A stretch of DNA of 64,000 nt from Pogona vitticeps (Eukaryota > Chordata > Lepidosauria > Squamata > Agamidae), in the NCBI RefSeq assembly GCF_051106095.1, contig NC_135783.1, forward strand, positions 182,792,947 through 182,856,946, written 5' to 3'. Below the pieces are notes generated by a model. That model saw nothing but the letters and a program-made list of their open reading frames with translations. It was not told the origin of the DNA and searched no databases. Positions 13,608 through 24,118 of this stretch are shown piece after piece (position 1 is the stretch's first letter; each line of letters starts with the position of its first letter). Position numbers and translations under genes: made by a program.

Positions 13608-13931
13608 GACTACAAATACCGTAATTCTCCATTCTGAGAGTTCTACCTACCTTGAAGGCATCATATCTGAATGTGATGCATCTAATAGAAAGGCCTCAAC
13701 AGGAAGGCTTTGATTCTTAGCTAGGCAAAGCTCCACCCAAGCTTCCTTCTTAGAAAGGAACCTCTCAGTTACCAATAGTGCAGGAATGGAAACATGAAAG
13801 GAGCTCTGCCTAGCTAAGCCTCAGAGCATTCTAACGTAGGCCTTTCCCGCAGGTGCATCACATTCAGGTGTTTGTAAGGTGTATGCAAGTAAGAAGAACT
13901 CCCAGAATTGAGAATTATGGTATTTGTAGTC
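13608..13931. repeat. 324-bp fold-back repeat with long arms
   Basis: GACTACAAATACC at 13608-13620 is mirrored at 13919-13931. Inward, TGAATGTGATGCA, AGGCCT and CTTAGCTAGGCA recur on both arms in inverted order. Arms are about 150 bp and moderately diverged. Weaker pairing continues outward to about 13575 and 13960. It is probably a long-arm MITE of hAT type. Confidence 0.75.
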
Positions 13932-16529
13932 AATCCAATCTGTAGCAACCAACACCTGGCTCATTTTTACTTGATATTGTTGCCCCAGTTGGATTGTAAA
14001 GGAATATTCTATCATACAAACAGCAGCTAACAAGAGAGTAACCTATCATCCAGGTTAGAAAGAGTATAGTGAACAATATTTTTGACAGGATAAATCATAG
14101 CATCTTTCTCTAGTAGACTCTTGTTCAATTTATTACATTTAAGCACTGTTATGTTATCACACATTGGAAACATTTAAAAAATAATAGATGGGGGTACAAA
14201 ACAAAAAGGGGGGAAATTAGTTTCAGAGAACTGATGTTACTGAAATCTAGTACAAGACACGAATCTTATGAAGCAGAAAACAATCATAGATAGAAGATGA
14301 TTGTAGACTATGAAACTTTAGCTGATCTGAAAATATATTGAGCATTAGATTCACTTCACTTCATTCTCCTCATATTTCTTTTCAGTGGGCCTTGGAAGAG
14401 GAGGATAACATTTACTGATAAAATGTTCCCCTGTACTTCCTTGTACCCTATGCAACTCAGCTATGCAGGATCAGGGGATCTGGGATTGTGACAAAGGTGG
14501 CACCAGTGGCTAGAGATTATCAAAATTTGCATTTATCTCCTTTGGCCTTTGCTAGATTAAAGCTTCCATGGGTACAAGGAGTTTTCTCTTCAAGGGAAGT
14601 GGTATCTTGATCTTACACAGCATGTGCCTATACCATATTTATTCTTTTCTTAAAGTAACAGTGATTCATCTGCTGTTCTTTCCATTCCTTAAGGGAAAAG
14701 CTGACACTAAAGTCTGATTTAGTAGTACAGTATGTACATTTTCTATCTCATAGCTGTTTGGGACAAAACACATGTATACTATTTTTCACCTGTGCATTTT
14801 TAATAGTAAAGGTTGGTATATTTTGCAAATGGTGTGTTATATGCAGTCAAGCCAGTTCCAATGTACAATGTACTTGTAAAGTTTCTGAGATATGTGAAAT
14901 ATTTAAGGAGTGCTTTCACTAGCACTACCCTCCAAAGATTTTCCTTGGCTGAGCATGGATTTGAATCCTGATCTCCTGAGTCTTAGTCCAACACCCCTTT
15001 CCTTAAAGCATTTTAATTCTTGCAGAATGAACAGCATAGGGCAATGAATTTTGCCCAGACTTTACCACAAATCCCATATCCACAGGCTTTTTGGAGAGAA
15101 AGGTCATGAAGAACATACATTGCTGGACAATGCTGTCTGAATGACACAAGGTGCCTACGACACAAGGTGCCTACTTTCCACTATGATGGTGGAGAATACA
15201 TGCTCCCCTACTCTGCACCATCAGTGGTCATTTGGGCATTGCTTTTCAGAGGCACCTAACCATCTTCAGGCAGCAAACGTTCTAAAACAGGAAAGACAGA
15301 GGCAGATAGTGTGCGCTGTACCCATCTGAAAGCATGTGCTCACCACATGTAACCCTTCAACTGAGACATCCAAAAAGATGCTTTCAGAGATAATGCAGTT
15401 TCTCCAGAAATTGGGAAGATCTCCTGAAGAAAATATCCTAAATGTTTCAATAAATTTTGACAGCAATGCACACATCATCGCTATCAGCATAATTAAATCT
15501 TTTTCCCCATTTTGTTAAACTCTAAAAAAATATTTCCACAAACAACAATGAAAGAGTGTCAGAATGTCAGAGCAATTAACAGATGGATGGCAGAACTAAT
15601 GTCTGCATTCCACAGTAACAGTATGAATACTGAGATACATAAAAACTACTATAGATTTCCACTAAACAAATCAGTCTATATTACAGCATTCTACTCTACT
15701 GCTACTTGACCTCAACATACTGTGCATCATGCTGACAACATCCAATTCTACCTTTATTTTCCAGAACTTTTTCTTCATTCTAGCCTTCTTTTTTATTTTG
15801 AATCCTGTGCTACCTCCACTAGCAAAATGATCGTTCCGCAAATCATTCTACCTTTTCTCCCTTGGTGCTCTTAATGCATCAAATTATTTTGCAGTCTGAG
15901 AAGATGTCCCTCTCTGCAAAACTATTTTCTGCCTGTAGTTTTTCACACAGTCCTGGAGTTCCCACAGCTTACTGAAAGTAAGCCCATGTAGCCGCAATGT
16001 AACAGCAGTCAGCCCACATTCTTATCCAGCCTGTTATGTGCCTTGTATCTATTTCAAGACTGTAAAGACCTTCGTGTAGGGACCTGTCTTGCCATTCTTT
16101 GGAATATATTTTGTAATTACATTCATCCAAGTACAACGTATTAAATAAATTGAGATAATATTAATGACAGAAATAAACAGTATCCCCACAAGGTGTGCAG
16201 GTCATTTTTACTCACCTGAGGCAAGTATATGTAACACATATTTTCGTATGTATTATCACTTAGGGTCATAACTCAATTAACTATGTGAAACAAGTAATCT
16301 TATTACTAATTTACAAGTGGAAAAGCAAGACTGAGGTTGTTAAAAGCGTTGTGGCAAGGACAAAGGACCCAAAGGTTTTAATCTAGATACTAAACCTGTG
16401 TTGATTTTTACATGAACATACAGCTTCCCTGTGGCAAGTACTTATACTGTATGTGCTTACTGTATTTCCAAAAACTAGTCATTTTATTCTTAGAAATGAA
16501 AATAAAATAAATACTTGAAAGGTATGCAT
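13932..16529. other. Intronic DNA, mostly unrecognised
   Basis: Apart from the SINE scrap at 14925-15005 I see no feature here. Short open frames at 15141-15709 carry no domain. Confidence 0.5.
14925..15005 (-). repeat. tRNA-type SINE fragment
   Basis: TGGATTTGAATCCTGATCTC and TTAGTCCAACACCC are the reverse complement of a tRNA-like SINE head. Too short for a family name. Confidence 0.5.
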
Positions 16530-16845
16530 ACAGAGGAGGGGCAGGATCTGTTCTTTATCATCCCAGATGGCACGACACATAATAATGGGCTCAAACTATA
16601 GGAAGCCAGATTTAGTCTGAATACTGTATGAGAAAAACTTCTTAACTGTTAGAGCAGTGCGACAATGGAACCAATTACCTCGGCAGGTGGCGAGCACTCC
16701 AGTGCTGGAGGCATTCAGGAGAAAATTGGACAACCATCTGTCAAATCTGCTTTGACTTGGATTCCTGCATTGAGCAGGGGGTTGGATTTGATAGCCTTAT
16801 AGGCCCCTTCCAACTCAATTATTCCATGATTCTATGATTTAAAAA
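16530..16845 (+). mobile_element. CR1 LINE 3' end
   Basis: It contains GGCTCAAACTATAGGAAGCC, AGAGCAGTGCGACAATGGAA and CCTTCCAACTC, and ends with the CR1 ATTC-CATGATTCTATGATTT octamer-type tail. Only the 3' few hundred bases are present, as for most CR1 copies. Confidence 0.88.
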
Positions 16846-17604
16846 ATGTAACAACCTATATTAAAGATATCAACATTTTAATACATGCCATGCCTCAGAA
16901 AAATAGAGAATAAGAAATAAGAAAAGAAAAACCAAGATGAAAACTGATTTATCCTAAAAGCTCCTGTAGTAAGCCATCCTCCATACATGAGTTGACAAAA
17001 TTAAAGGGGGGGGAATGAGAAAAAATGCAAAATATTGTGGCGCTTTAAAGATTTGCTCTTGTGAGACTTCATGGCTCAAAATGCACTTCCTGAGACAAAT
17101 ACCAGATCCTCTATCTGTATGGTTGCCATCATCCTGAGACAAATTAACATGGCAACTGTTTTGGAAATTCTCAGATACAGAGGTAGTCACCAAAGATATA
17201 TCATCACATATAGGAATGGACTTAGCAGCACATCACACATACTGAAGATACTGCCTATTCCTGCATGAAATTCTAGTAACTGTTATTAGCATTCTTGAAC
17301 TGAGAATTTTAGTTTTGAGGCCCACATACATCTGCTGAATCATGCTACTTCATCATCAAAACACGCCTACCAGCACCATAAAAACATGTTCCAGAAGGCT
17401 GGGAAACCCTTCGGAGCAGGGTTTTAGTACCATGGAGGCATATAGGAAGGAGAACAGAAGGACTATTAAAAAGTACCCACAATCACACATCTGGCATATG
17501 ACACTGAAAAATCTCATAACCAGGAATATTCACAACATGATAGGTCATATTCTGCCCAGAGTTTAGAATTAGGCTCATTGTGTGAACATCTTATATCATA
17601 TATA

Positions 17605-17700
17605 GTAACAGTGTTACAATGGGAAGCCCAAGGAGATCTTGATCTAGTTGGTACAGTACCTGGATGGGAGACTGCACAGGAAATATAAGCTATATTACAT
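17605..17700 (+). repeat. 5S rRNA-derived sequence (SINE3-like or 5S pseudogene)
   Basis: GGAAGCCCAAGGAGATCTTG, a GTTGGTACAGTA block and CCTGGATGGGAGACTGC follow the order of the 5S rRNA internal promoter (A box to C box). The C-box core TGGATGGGAGAC is intact. The 5' part of 5S is not recognisable, and the 3' part diverges after GGAAATA. It could be a 5S-headed SINE or a simple pseudogene. Confidence 0.65.
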
Positions 17701-17819
17701 TTTTAACAGAAGAGCAAGGCATGTGGCACACACAGGTCCACCTATTAAATCAATCATTTAGTAGGTGACACAAGAAGTCATTCAGATGAAAATTTTGATT
17801 TTACTCAGGAAGACTGTTT

Positions 17820-18045
17820 ATTTATTACCTTTATATACTACCTTTGCTTCAGGTTGCTTAAGACAACATGCATAGCTCTCCTTTTCCAGCTCTTATCCTC
17901 ATAACAATTATATGCCATCAGTTGGGCAGAGAGGGAGAATGACTGGCTTGTAGTCACCCAGTCAGTTCCATGGCCTAATGAGGAATCTGAATTCAGATCT
18001 TCTAAATACATTATTATAAGCACTAAGCTACATTGGCCTACTCAA
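17820..18045 (-). repeat. MIR-like tRNA SINE
   Basis: In reverse it reads the usual tRNA B-box region, a core with AGTCACCCAGT-type sequence and CTCATAACAA, and an AT-rich LINE-type tail. A plus-strand relative is at 30935-31060. Confidence 0.6.
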
Positions 18046-19974
18046 AACCAACATTATCATGTAGATGAGTATGAACATCGGCATGCATTTTGTGGTGTAA
18101 TGGAATCTCAATGCATGCTTTTACACAGTAATTAAATTTATTTGGAAATACTAAGTTATAAATATGAAAATGTTCTCTAAAATACACAGGATAAGCATAA
18201 TGCAATGTTTGTCAGGCTTTGCATCAAGCAACAATTGTCCCAATCTGTAGAAAAGGAAGAGAATCACATTAACCCCATAAGCTTATGTAAAAGATCAGTT
18301 ACTGTATTTCTGATCCCTTCTCATTCTTGAGCAGTTTGCAATTTAGCTAGGTAGTTATTTTTTAAAAACTGACTGCCATTTCATCTGATCATTACAATAA
18401 CCTTGTAATGTTAAGAACTGGTTCCTGTGGTTTCTTGTTTTTCTTTTTCTTCCCCATTCTTTTCATCCCCATTCTTTTCGTGTTGTGCTTTTTTAGTCTG
18501 AGGCAGGACCTATCTAGATCTGGAAACTATTCTGACTAAAAAGCTGGGTATAAATGCTTTAATGCACCACAATGCTATGCTGCTTTTGATGAAAAGGTTA
18601 ATACCCCTGAACAGTGAATGTTATGGACTTTGAATGAACATGTATCAGATTTGCTCTGATGGGTAAGAAAGTATCTTACATTACAGAATCTAGACTGCCA
18701 AGATTGGTCAGCAATTACTTTGTCCAACAGTATCTTTCAAGTGTCTGGGTTCCTAGAAGAGACTAGATATGGAAATGCCAGGGATTCTTGTAGTGTAAGA
18801 GGTATACCAGGTGGCTCTGGGGAACATCATAAGTCAATGATTAATGGCAAGTATTGTGGAAAGTTGAAACTGAGGAGAATTAACAATAGCTATCCAGTGC
18901 ATGTAGTTGCTGCTATGTCCCAAGACAGAAATCCTATCTGTTCACAATTTCATTCTTTTCAAGATGCATAAATATCTCCACATTTTGTGAAGTAAACAGG
19001 TCCCAAAAAACCTACACATTTTTAGCAAACTAAACAGTAGAATATTTTATTACAGTGATGTGGAATTCTGAAATTCAAAGTTTCATTCCTTAAATGAAAT
19101 ACCTTAAAAGCACTGTAGGACAGACATAGTAGGCATCAACCTTAAGAACCAATGACACAGCCAAAGTCAGCTTCTTTCAAGCCAGCATGTAATATCAACT
19201 ATTTTAGCTCAATATTTTTCAAAATAATACTAAGAAAAAAAGACTACACCTCTATCTACAAATCATATTTATTACACTTTTAAAATTGTGGGCACATGAA
19301 TTAAAAACAGAAAAGGCATTGAGTATAGGACTGCAGTCTAAGAACTAGTGTGTAAACATGTAAGAATAACAAAGAAAACTGAAAGCATACTAATTACTCC
19401 AGCCAATTTATGGCAATATCAACCTTGCACACTACGGCCCATTGTGAAGACAGCCACTATATGCTGAGCAAATAACAAAGCTAACAAAAATAAAAATGTT
19501 CAAGATGCATATGTATGTTATGCAGCATATTTTAATACCAAACAGTTCTACATCAGTACTTCTGTTTAAATTCAGCTATTTCATTGCAGCTATTGACCAG
19601 CCATGTGTTTAAAACCCACAAAACATACACTGCTTCACATATACTTGAAACATATTAAGTGGTCATAAAGAACAATTGACCATGCTTACAGCTATGAACA
19701 AAGATTTAGCACATCCAGGGATAAATTTTTGCACAGACTTACTTTTCTAAGAATTCATACATTATATAATTCTGCACCCTTTTAAAGTGAATCCTTCAAA
19801 AAAGTGAATGGTGATTAACATTATACAGTACACAATATTCAGCTTGACTAGATTTTGCCCATCTAAAGCACAGCACCTGATATGTTAACAGATTTCCAAG
19901 AGAACCATGCAGACATTTTAAACAGGTAAATCTGAACACTGGCCAGCCGCACCCCCTTTTTCATGGACTAGTTT
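18046..19974. other. Intronic DNA, nothing recognised
   Basis: AT-rich, with only chance-length reading frames. Being close to BMPR2 exon 1 it could hold intronic regulatory DNA, but no motif stands out. Confidence 0.5.
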
Positions 19975-20287
19975 GGCTGCAATCTGCAGAACAATCTGCC
20001 AAATTATTCAGATTTGTACAAATTTATTACATGGTCTTCAATGGAACTAAACTGTTTTAAATCCAACTAATCTCGTTTAATTCGTTTGCAGGTCATGCTG
20101 TTGGTTCACACCCACTGGCTTCTTACCAGCTTGGATGCAATCTGCAGAACAATTTGCAAATTATTTAGATATTTATTAATTTATCACATGATCTTCAACA
20201 AAACTAAACTGGTTTAAATCAAGGTAATCCAGTTTAATTCGTCCGCAGGTCATGCTACTGGGTTACACCCACTGCCTACTTACCAGC
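19975..20287. repeat. Two-copy tandem duplication abutting the BMPR2 exon 1 donor
   Basis: Two imperfect copies with a period of about 157 bp (about 19975-20131 and 20132-20287) share the TGCAATCTGCAGAACAAT start, a block with TAATTCG and GCAGGTCATGCT, and a TTACCAGC end. The end of the right copy is the BMPR2 exon 1 splice donor itself, so the left copy carries a decoy donor (minus strand AGCTGGTAAGAAG). The copies differ at many positions, so the event is not recent. Confidence 0.8.
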
Positions 20288-20359
20288 CGCAGTGCTGAAT
20301 AGTAAGGTGGCACTGGTGAAGAGGAGCACCAGCAAAAGGTACTGCAGTAAGGCTGTCAT
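20284..20359 (-). CDS. BMPR2: BMPR2 coding exon 1 (signal peptide exon)
   Basis: This is the first coding exon of the type II bone morphogenetic protein receptor, a membrane serine/threonine kinase that phosphorylates type I receptors on BMP binding. The ATG at 20359 opens 25 codons plus one base, then a GTAAGTAG donor begins at 20283. The encoded peptide starts MTALLQ and continues as a leucine-rich hydrophobic core ending FSTAA, a secretory signal peptide. Human BMPR2 starts MTSSLQ and ends VSTAAA, and to my knowledge its exon 1 also holds 76 coding nt and ends in phase 1. An in-frame TAG lies five codons upstream, and the base at -3 is A, which fixes the start. A CpG island precedes it, and NOP58 lies upstream on the same strand as in other amniotes. 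The hydrophobic core is quite divergent from mammals, so the call leans on ends, exon length, phase and synteny. The ligand-binding domain starts in exon 2, which is not visible here. Confidence 0.9.
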
Positions 20360-21086
20360 ATTCGGAGAAATCTAGGAGGGTAGCAGATATATTCAATTTT
20401 TTAAAAAAATGACTGGAGGAAATCTTCTGTCTCCAAAGGGTCTAAGCCACTTCGTTTACAAACCACTCTGAAAGGGCAAATGGCACATGAGAGCTGTCTG
20501 AGCTCTTACTCCAATACAGGAATCTATCTTCATGTTTCAGGGCTTGGCTCCCCCTTATTCACGTCAATCAAGAGGTTAGAGTTTTGTTCTCAAACCCGTA
20601 GACATGTCTCCTTCCCCAAGCAAGCGATCATCATCATAATACTGAAAACCCTATTTATTTCCCACGCGTCTTCACGATATGAAAGCACCACTCGGACTGC
20701 AAATGAATCATATCCAGAGGTGGCGAGGACCAAAAAAAAAAAATACAAAAAAAGATTGTCACGTATCAAGCAGCTTCCTCGATGTCCCTAAACAGCAGAA
20801 ATGGACAAAAAGGCCGAGGCTAAAGCCAAGGGGAAATCCAAACCCCCTTGGCTGTCTCTTTTTAAAACGAAAAAGTATTTTCTGTCACTTCACACTCAGA
20901 ACTAACAAGGCGTCGTCTTTGCAAGGCATTTCAACGGAGCATCGGCCCATTAGGTATCTTCAGCCTTGACTTCGATTTTTAAAACATCCAGGACCCTAAG
21001 TCCTTGTTCCCACTCAGGCACCCAAGAGAAAATAACTCCAACCTAGACGAGGCGCACAAAAAAGGTCCTTCTTGACGTTTCTCCAA

Positions 21087-21104
21087 GGCCGCCGCCGCCG
21101 CCGC
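21087..21104 (-). repeat. GGC trinucleotide tract in BMPR2 5' UTR
   Basis: A run of GCC on the plus strand reads as about six GGC units on the BMPR2 strand, roughly 730-745 nt upstream of the ATG. Human BMPR2 carries a polymorphic GGC repeat in its 5' UTR, and this is the candidate counterpart. Positional homology is inferred. A second run at 21571-21587 reads as CCG units on the BMPR2 strand. Confidence 0.6.
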
Positions 21105-22100
21105 AAATCAGGGTTCCCCAGTTCTTCCACCAGCCTTGAAGAGAAGAGGCCTTTCCCCTTTCCCGAATTAAAAAAAGGAAAATAAAGGGGGGGGGTAGCT
21201 CTCTGTTCACCAGCCTCTCCCCCTTTCTCTTTTACCTCAGGGGAAAAGGGGGAGGCCGGGGAGAAGAGAAGACCCTTGTCCCAGCCGGTCTAAAAAGACC
21301 CTTTTCGCCTCCCGACGCCTCTTAAAGGGCCGGGGGGGGAGGGGACTTGTCCCTTTCCCTCAGAAGAGGTCCCGGCGCCGGCCGAGCCCTTCCTTTTCTC
21401 CCTCACCTACACGGATCCTTGTCTTTTCCTCTCCTCCCTCTCCCCCCCCCCCCACACACACACTCACACACACACTCTCCTCCCCGCCTTTCTGAGGCAG
21501 CTTCCAGTCAAGCCCCGCCGTCGCCTCCTCTATTCTTCCGTTGCTTCTTTTAGGCGAGGGAATTTGCGCAGGGCGGCGGCGGCGGCGGGTCGAGATTTCC
21601 TACGGCACGTCGCCTGCCAGTCCCCGGTTGCTGCTGGGCTTGGCCAGGCTGGGGAACGCGGCTCCCCTTCCCTCAGACCAGACACAAAGGGGAGTCGCTG
21701 CTAAACTGCCAGTCTGAGCGCCCGGCCCGTGGGCGCCACGAAGCCCCGCCCCTTTCTCCCCCCCCCCTCCCCGGCCCGCTTCTCCTCCAGGTCCGCGCCG
21801 CTCCTTTGCTCCCTCCCTCCCCCTCCTTCCTTCCTTCCTTCCTTTCCCTCGCAAGGCCTCCCTAATCCTCTCACGCTCCTGCCTGCCTGCCTGCCTGCCT
21901 GCCAGCCAGGCGCAGTTCACGTCTCTCTCCGGGTTCGAGGGCTCTGATCATAGAAATGGTGCTGCACCTCCTGGCAGAGCGACTCCCACGGCTTTGCCAG
22001 CCCCTTCTAGCGACGCTAGCTCGCTGTCCTGTGAAGCGTGGAGGTTCCAGGAGGAGAGGGAGACGCTGCTGACAAGCATTTTCTGCGCCCCCTTCTCACC

Positions 22101-22130
22101 ACCGCCGCCGCCGCCGCCGCCGCCATCTTG
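22101..22130 (-). promoter_or_regulatory. GGC tract with YY1-like motif
   Basis: On the minus strand this reads AAGATGGCGGC followed by more GGC units. The first 11 bases are a textbook YY1 site. YY1 sites in this orientation are typical within the first tens of bases of transcripts from CpG-island promoters. If used, it would put the BMPR2 transcription start near 22130-22150. Confidence 0.5.
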
Positions 22131-22436
22131 CGAAGGTTTCCGCCTTGGCCCGGGCTGGGTGGACGGCAGGAGAAGCGCGTAGGAAAGAGAGAAGGGGCTC
22201 GTTTGAGGGCTGTTTTGGCTGTGGTTCTGCCGGTCTTTCTCCGGTTGCGAGAAGGAGCCTTCTGCAGCCTCCTGGTTGTCTGGTTTAAAAGACCGACCAT
22301 CCTCTCAAGAATAGTGTTCCAGATGCCTTGCGTTTATTAATCTCGGAATTAGGGCTTAGTAACTACAATTGGGCGTTTTCTTTGTTTATTAGCTGTAACC
22401 TCCACGAGGAGATAAATAGAGAAATGTTTTAAATCT

Positions 22437-22510
22437 CCCTTTGAAGTGGTTAACGTAAAATGAGCTTGAATATATATTCAAGCTCATTTTACGTTAACCA
22501 CTTCAAAGGG
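22437..22510. repeat. Perfect 74-bp spacerless palindrome
   Basis: The two 37-bp arms are exact reverse complements, meeting at GAATATATATTC (22468-22479). I checked the arms base by base. Pairing fails just outside (T at 22436 opposite G at 22511). It lies about 170 bp beyond the CpG island on the side away from BMPR2. It could be a cruciform-forming site, a very young fold-back insertion or an assembly artefact. Confidence 0.95.
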
Positions 22511-22619
22511 GGAATCGAAACAATCTCAAGTTAGGAGAAGGGGACGCTGGAGATGGAAGGTTTTAAATAATTCATGTACATAAGAAAGAGCAACTAAAAT
22601 CAAGGATACTATACTGTAA

Positions 22620-23391
22620 CAGTGTTCCCCAACCTTTCATGGGTCATTACCTCCTCTTTTATAATAGCCAGGTAACCTCAGCCCCCCTCATATTTGCATA
22701 AATAGGCACTTTTAATTGGGTAAATTATCACTTGAGGAAAAACTTCCCAGGGGGGGAAATGCTGGGAAAAGAGGAAAACAGAGTTTAAGATAGATTGACT
22801 CAATAGAGAAACTGCTGCCTTTATTTTACAAGACTGGCAGTGGCTTTGACTATAGGAGTGAGACTTTGGGGGTTGGGAGAGTATTAATTCATAGCGTCCC
22901 CCCCCCCTCCCAAAGCAGCAGCAATTGGACAGCACATAACAACAGAGTATCTGCAGCCTGGTGGGAGGGGTTCCTCACCCCTCTGGCTTGGCTGGGTTTG
23001 CAGTTTGGGTTCTGCCTGTTCCCACTCTGCTTCCTCCCCCACTCCCCGGCTTTTCCTAGCCTCCTCCCCAGCCTAGCAGGGACAGATCCACCAGCATCAC
23101 CCCCAGACAAAATGGGATGGAATCCCTAGATCTTGGAAGGGAGAAGAAGCATTTAGGGGGAAAAGAACCCAATTTGTTTCTCCAGAGGAAGGAAAAAAAG
23201 AAGGGATGGTTTGACTGCACACCCCATCCTTCTCCCCGTCTTCCTGCTCTAGGAATCCAACTTAGTGCCTTTAACTCTTGTTGAGAAAACAAAGCAACTA
23301 GTAACCCATTAGCTTAATCACAGGCATGGTTTGTTTAAGCCTGGTGATCCCTTCAGAAAACACTTTGTGACCTCCAGGGTGGGAACCCCTG
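22620..23391. mobile_element. hAT-like non-autonomous element beside the BMPR2 island
   Basis: The left end is CAGTGTTCCCCAACC. The right end reads GGGTGGGAACCCCTG, roughly complementary to it. Flanks TACTGTAA (22612-22619) and TGCTGTAG agree at 6 of 8 positions, consistent with an old 8-bp target duplication. No transposase frame. An alternative right boundary two bases in is possible. Confidence 0.6.
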
Positions 23392-23507
23392 CTGTAGAAC
23401 TATGTATTCTGCGAGAAATTTTGAAGCCAAGCAAGACTGACAGAACATAATGGAACAGATTTTTTAGTAAACTTGCATGGGATTAGGTTGTTCTTTCCTA
23501 AACTATA

Positions 23508-23557
23508 AGACATGAACCAGACACAAGTAAAGTGTTTCTTGCATCTGGTTCATGTCT
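23508..23557. repeat. 50-nt hairpin
   Basis: AGACATGAACCAGA is mirrored exactly, then a 2x2 mismatch, four more pairs (CAAG/CTTG) and a 10-nt loop. It is short for a MITE and has the geometry of a small RNA hairpin, but there is no other support for a miRNA. Confidence 0.7.
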
Positions 23558-24118
23558 GTGAATTACACTAACACAAAGCGTGGACATCTTACAATGTCTC
23601 TCAGAAGCCCTACTCGTTTGACCATGAAGTCAGCACATACAAATTATTGGGGAAAGTTTCAAGTTTCGGCTCATGGCATGGCAACTGTGAGAACAGTTAG
23701 TTTTTGATAGTCAAGTTAGTTTTTGGCAAAGGACTGTAAGTGGAAATGTTGGAACAAGCAAAAGATGCTCTCTAGGATAACTTCTGTTCGTGCCAGTGCT
23801 ATGTATATGACAGCAGCTGAAGCTGAAAGGATGCCCTATCTAAGTCACTAGTGGGTTTCCAGATAAAGCCAGATTTGAGCTGAAATTTCCCTGTTCAAAA
23901 GGTCTGAAGCTAGCCTCCAATAGCTTGCTATGCATTAATGAGATGTACATGGCCAGTAAAGGCCATCTGTAAAACTAGATTCAGTATCAGAAAGTGCTTT
24001 GCAGGGGAAATTGAGCCACAGAATTTTCTTAGAAACAGTAAGTGTTATCCTTTGAAACTCCAAAGAAAGAGGAGAAATCCCCTCTAAAGTTACCCAACCA
24101 AACTTAATATACCTCTCC

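Larger units (their letters stand above)
20360..22130 (-). promoter_or_regulatory. BMPR2: BMPR2 5' UTR and CpG-island promoter (approximate)
   Basis: CpG density rises sharply from about 21040 to 22265, with several GC-box-like runs, GGC trinucleotide tracts and polypyrimidine stretches. The 600 bp next to the ATG is less GC-rich and would be 5' UTR. Human BMPR2 also has a long, GC-rich 5' UTR with a GGC repeat about 0.9-1 kb upstream of the ATG. The transcription start is not determinable from sequence alone. The YY1-like motif at 22119-22130 is a plausible marker for it, since such motifs often lie just downstream of CpG-island start sites. Several short reading frames on both strands across this island look like composition artefacts. 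Confidence 0.7.

Noticed and set aside
22016-22340. Alanine-rich frames on both strands in the CpG island, including one starting at the YY1 motif
   Set aside because: GGC/GCC tract artefacts with no splice or homology support.
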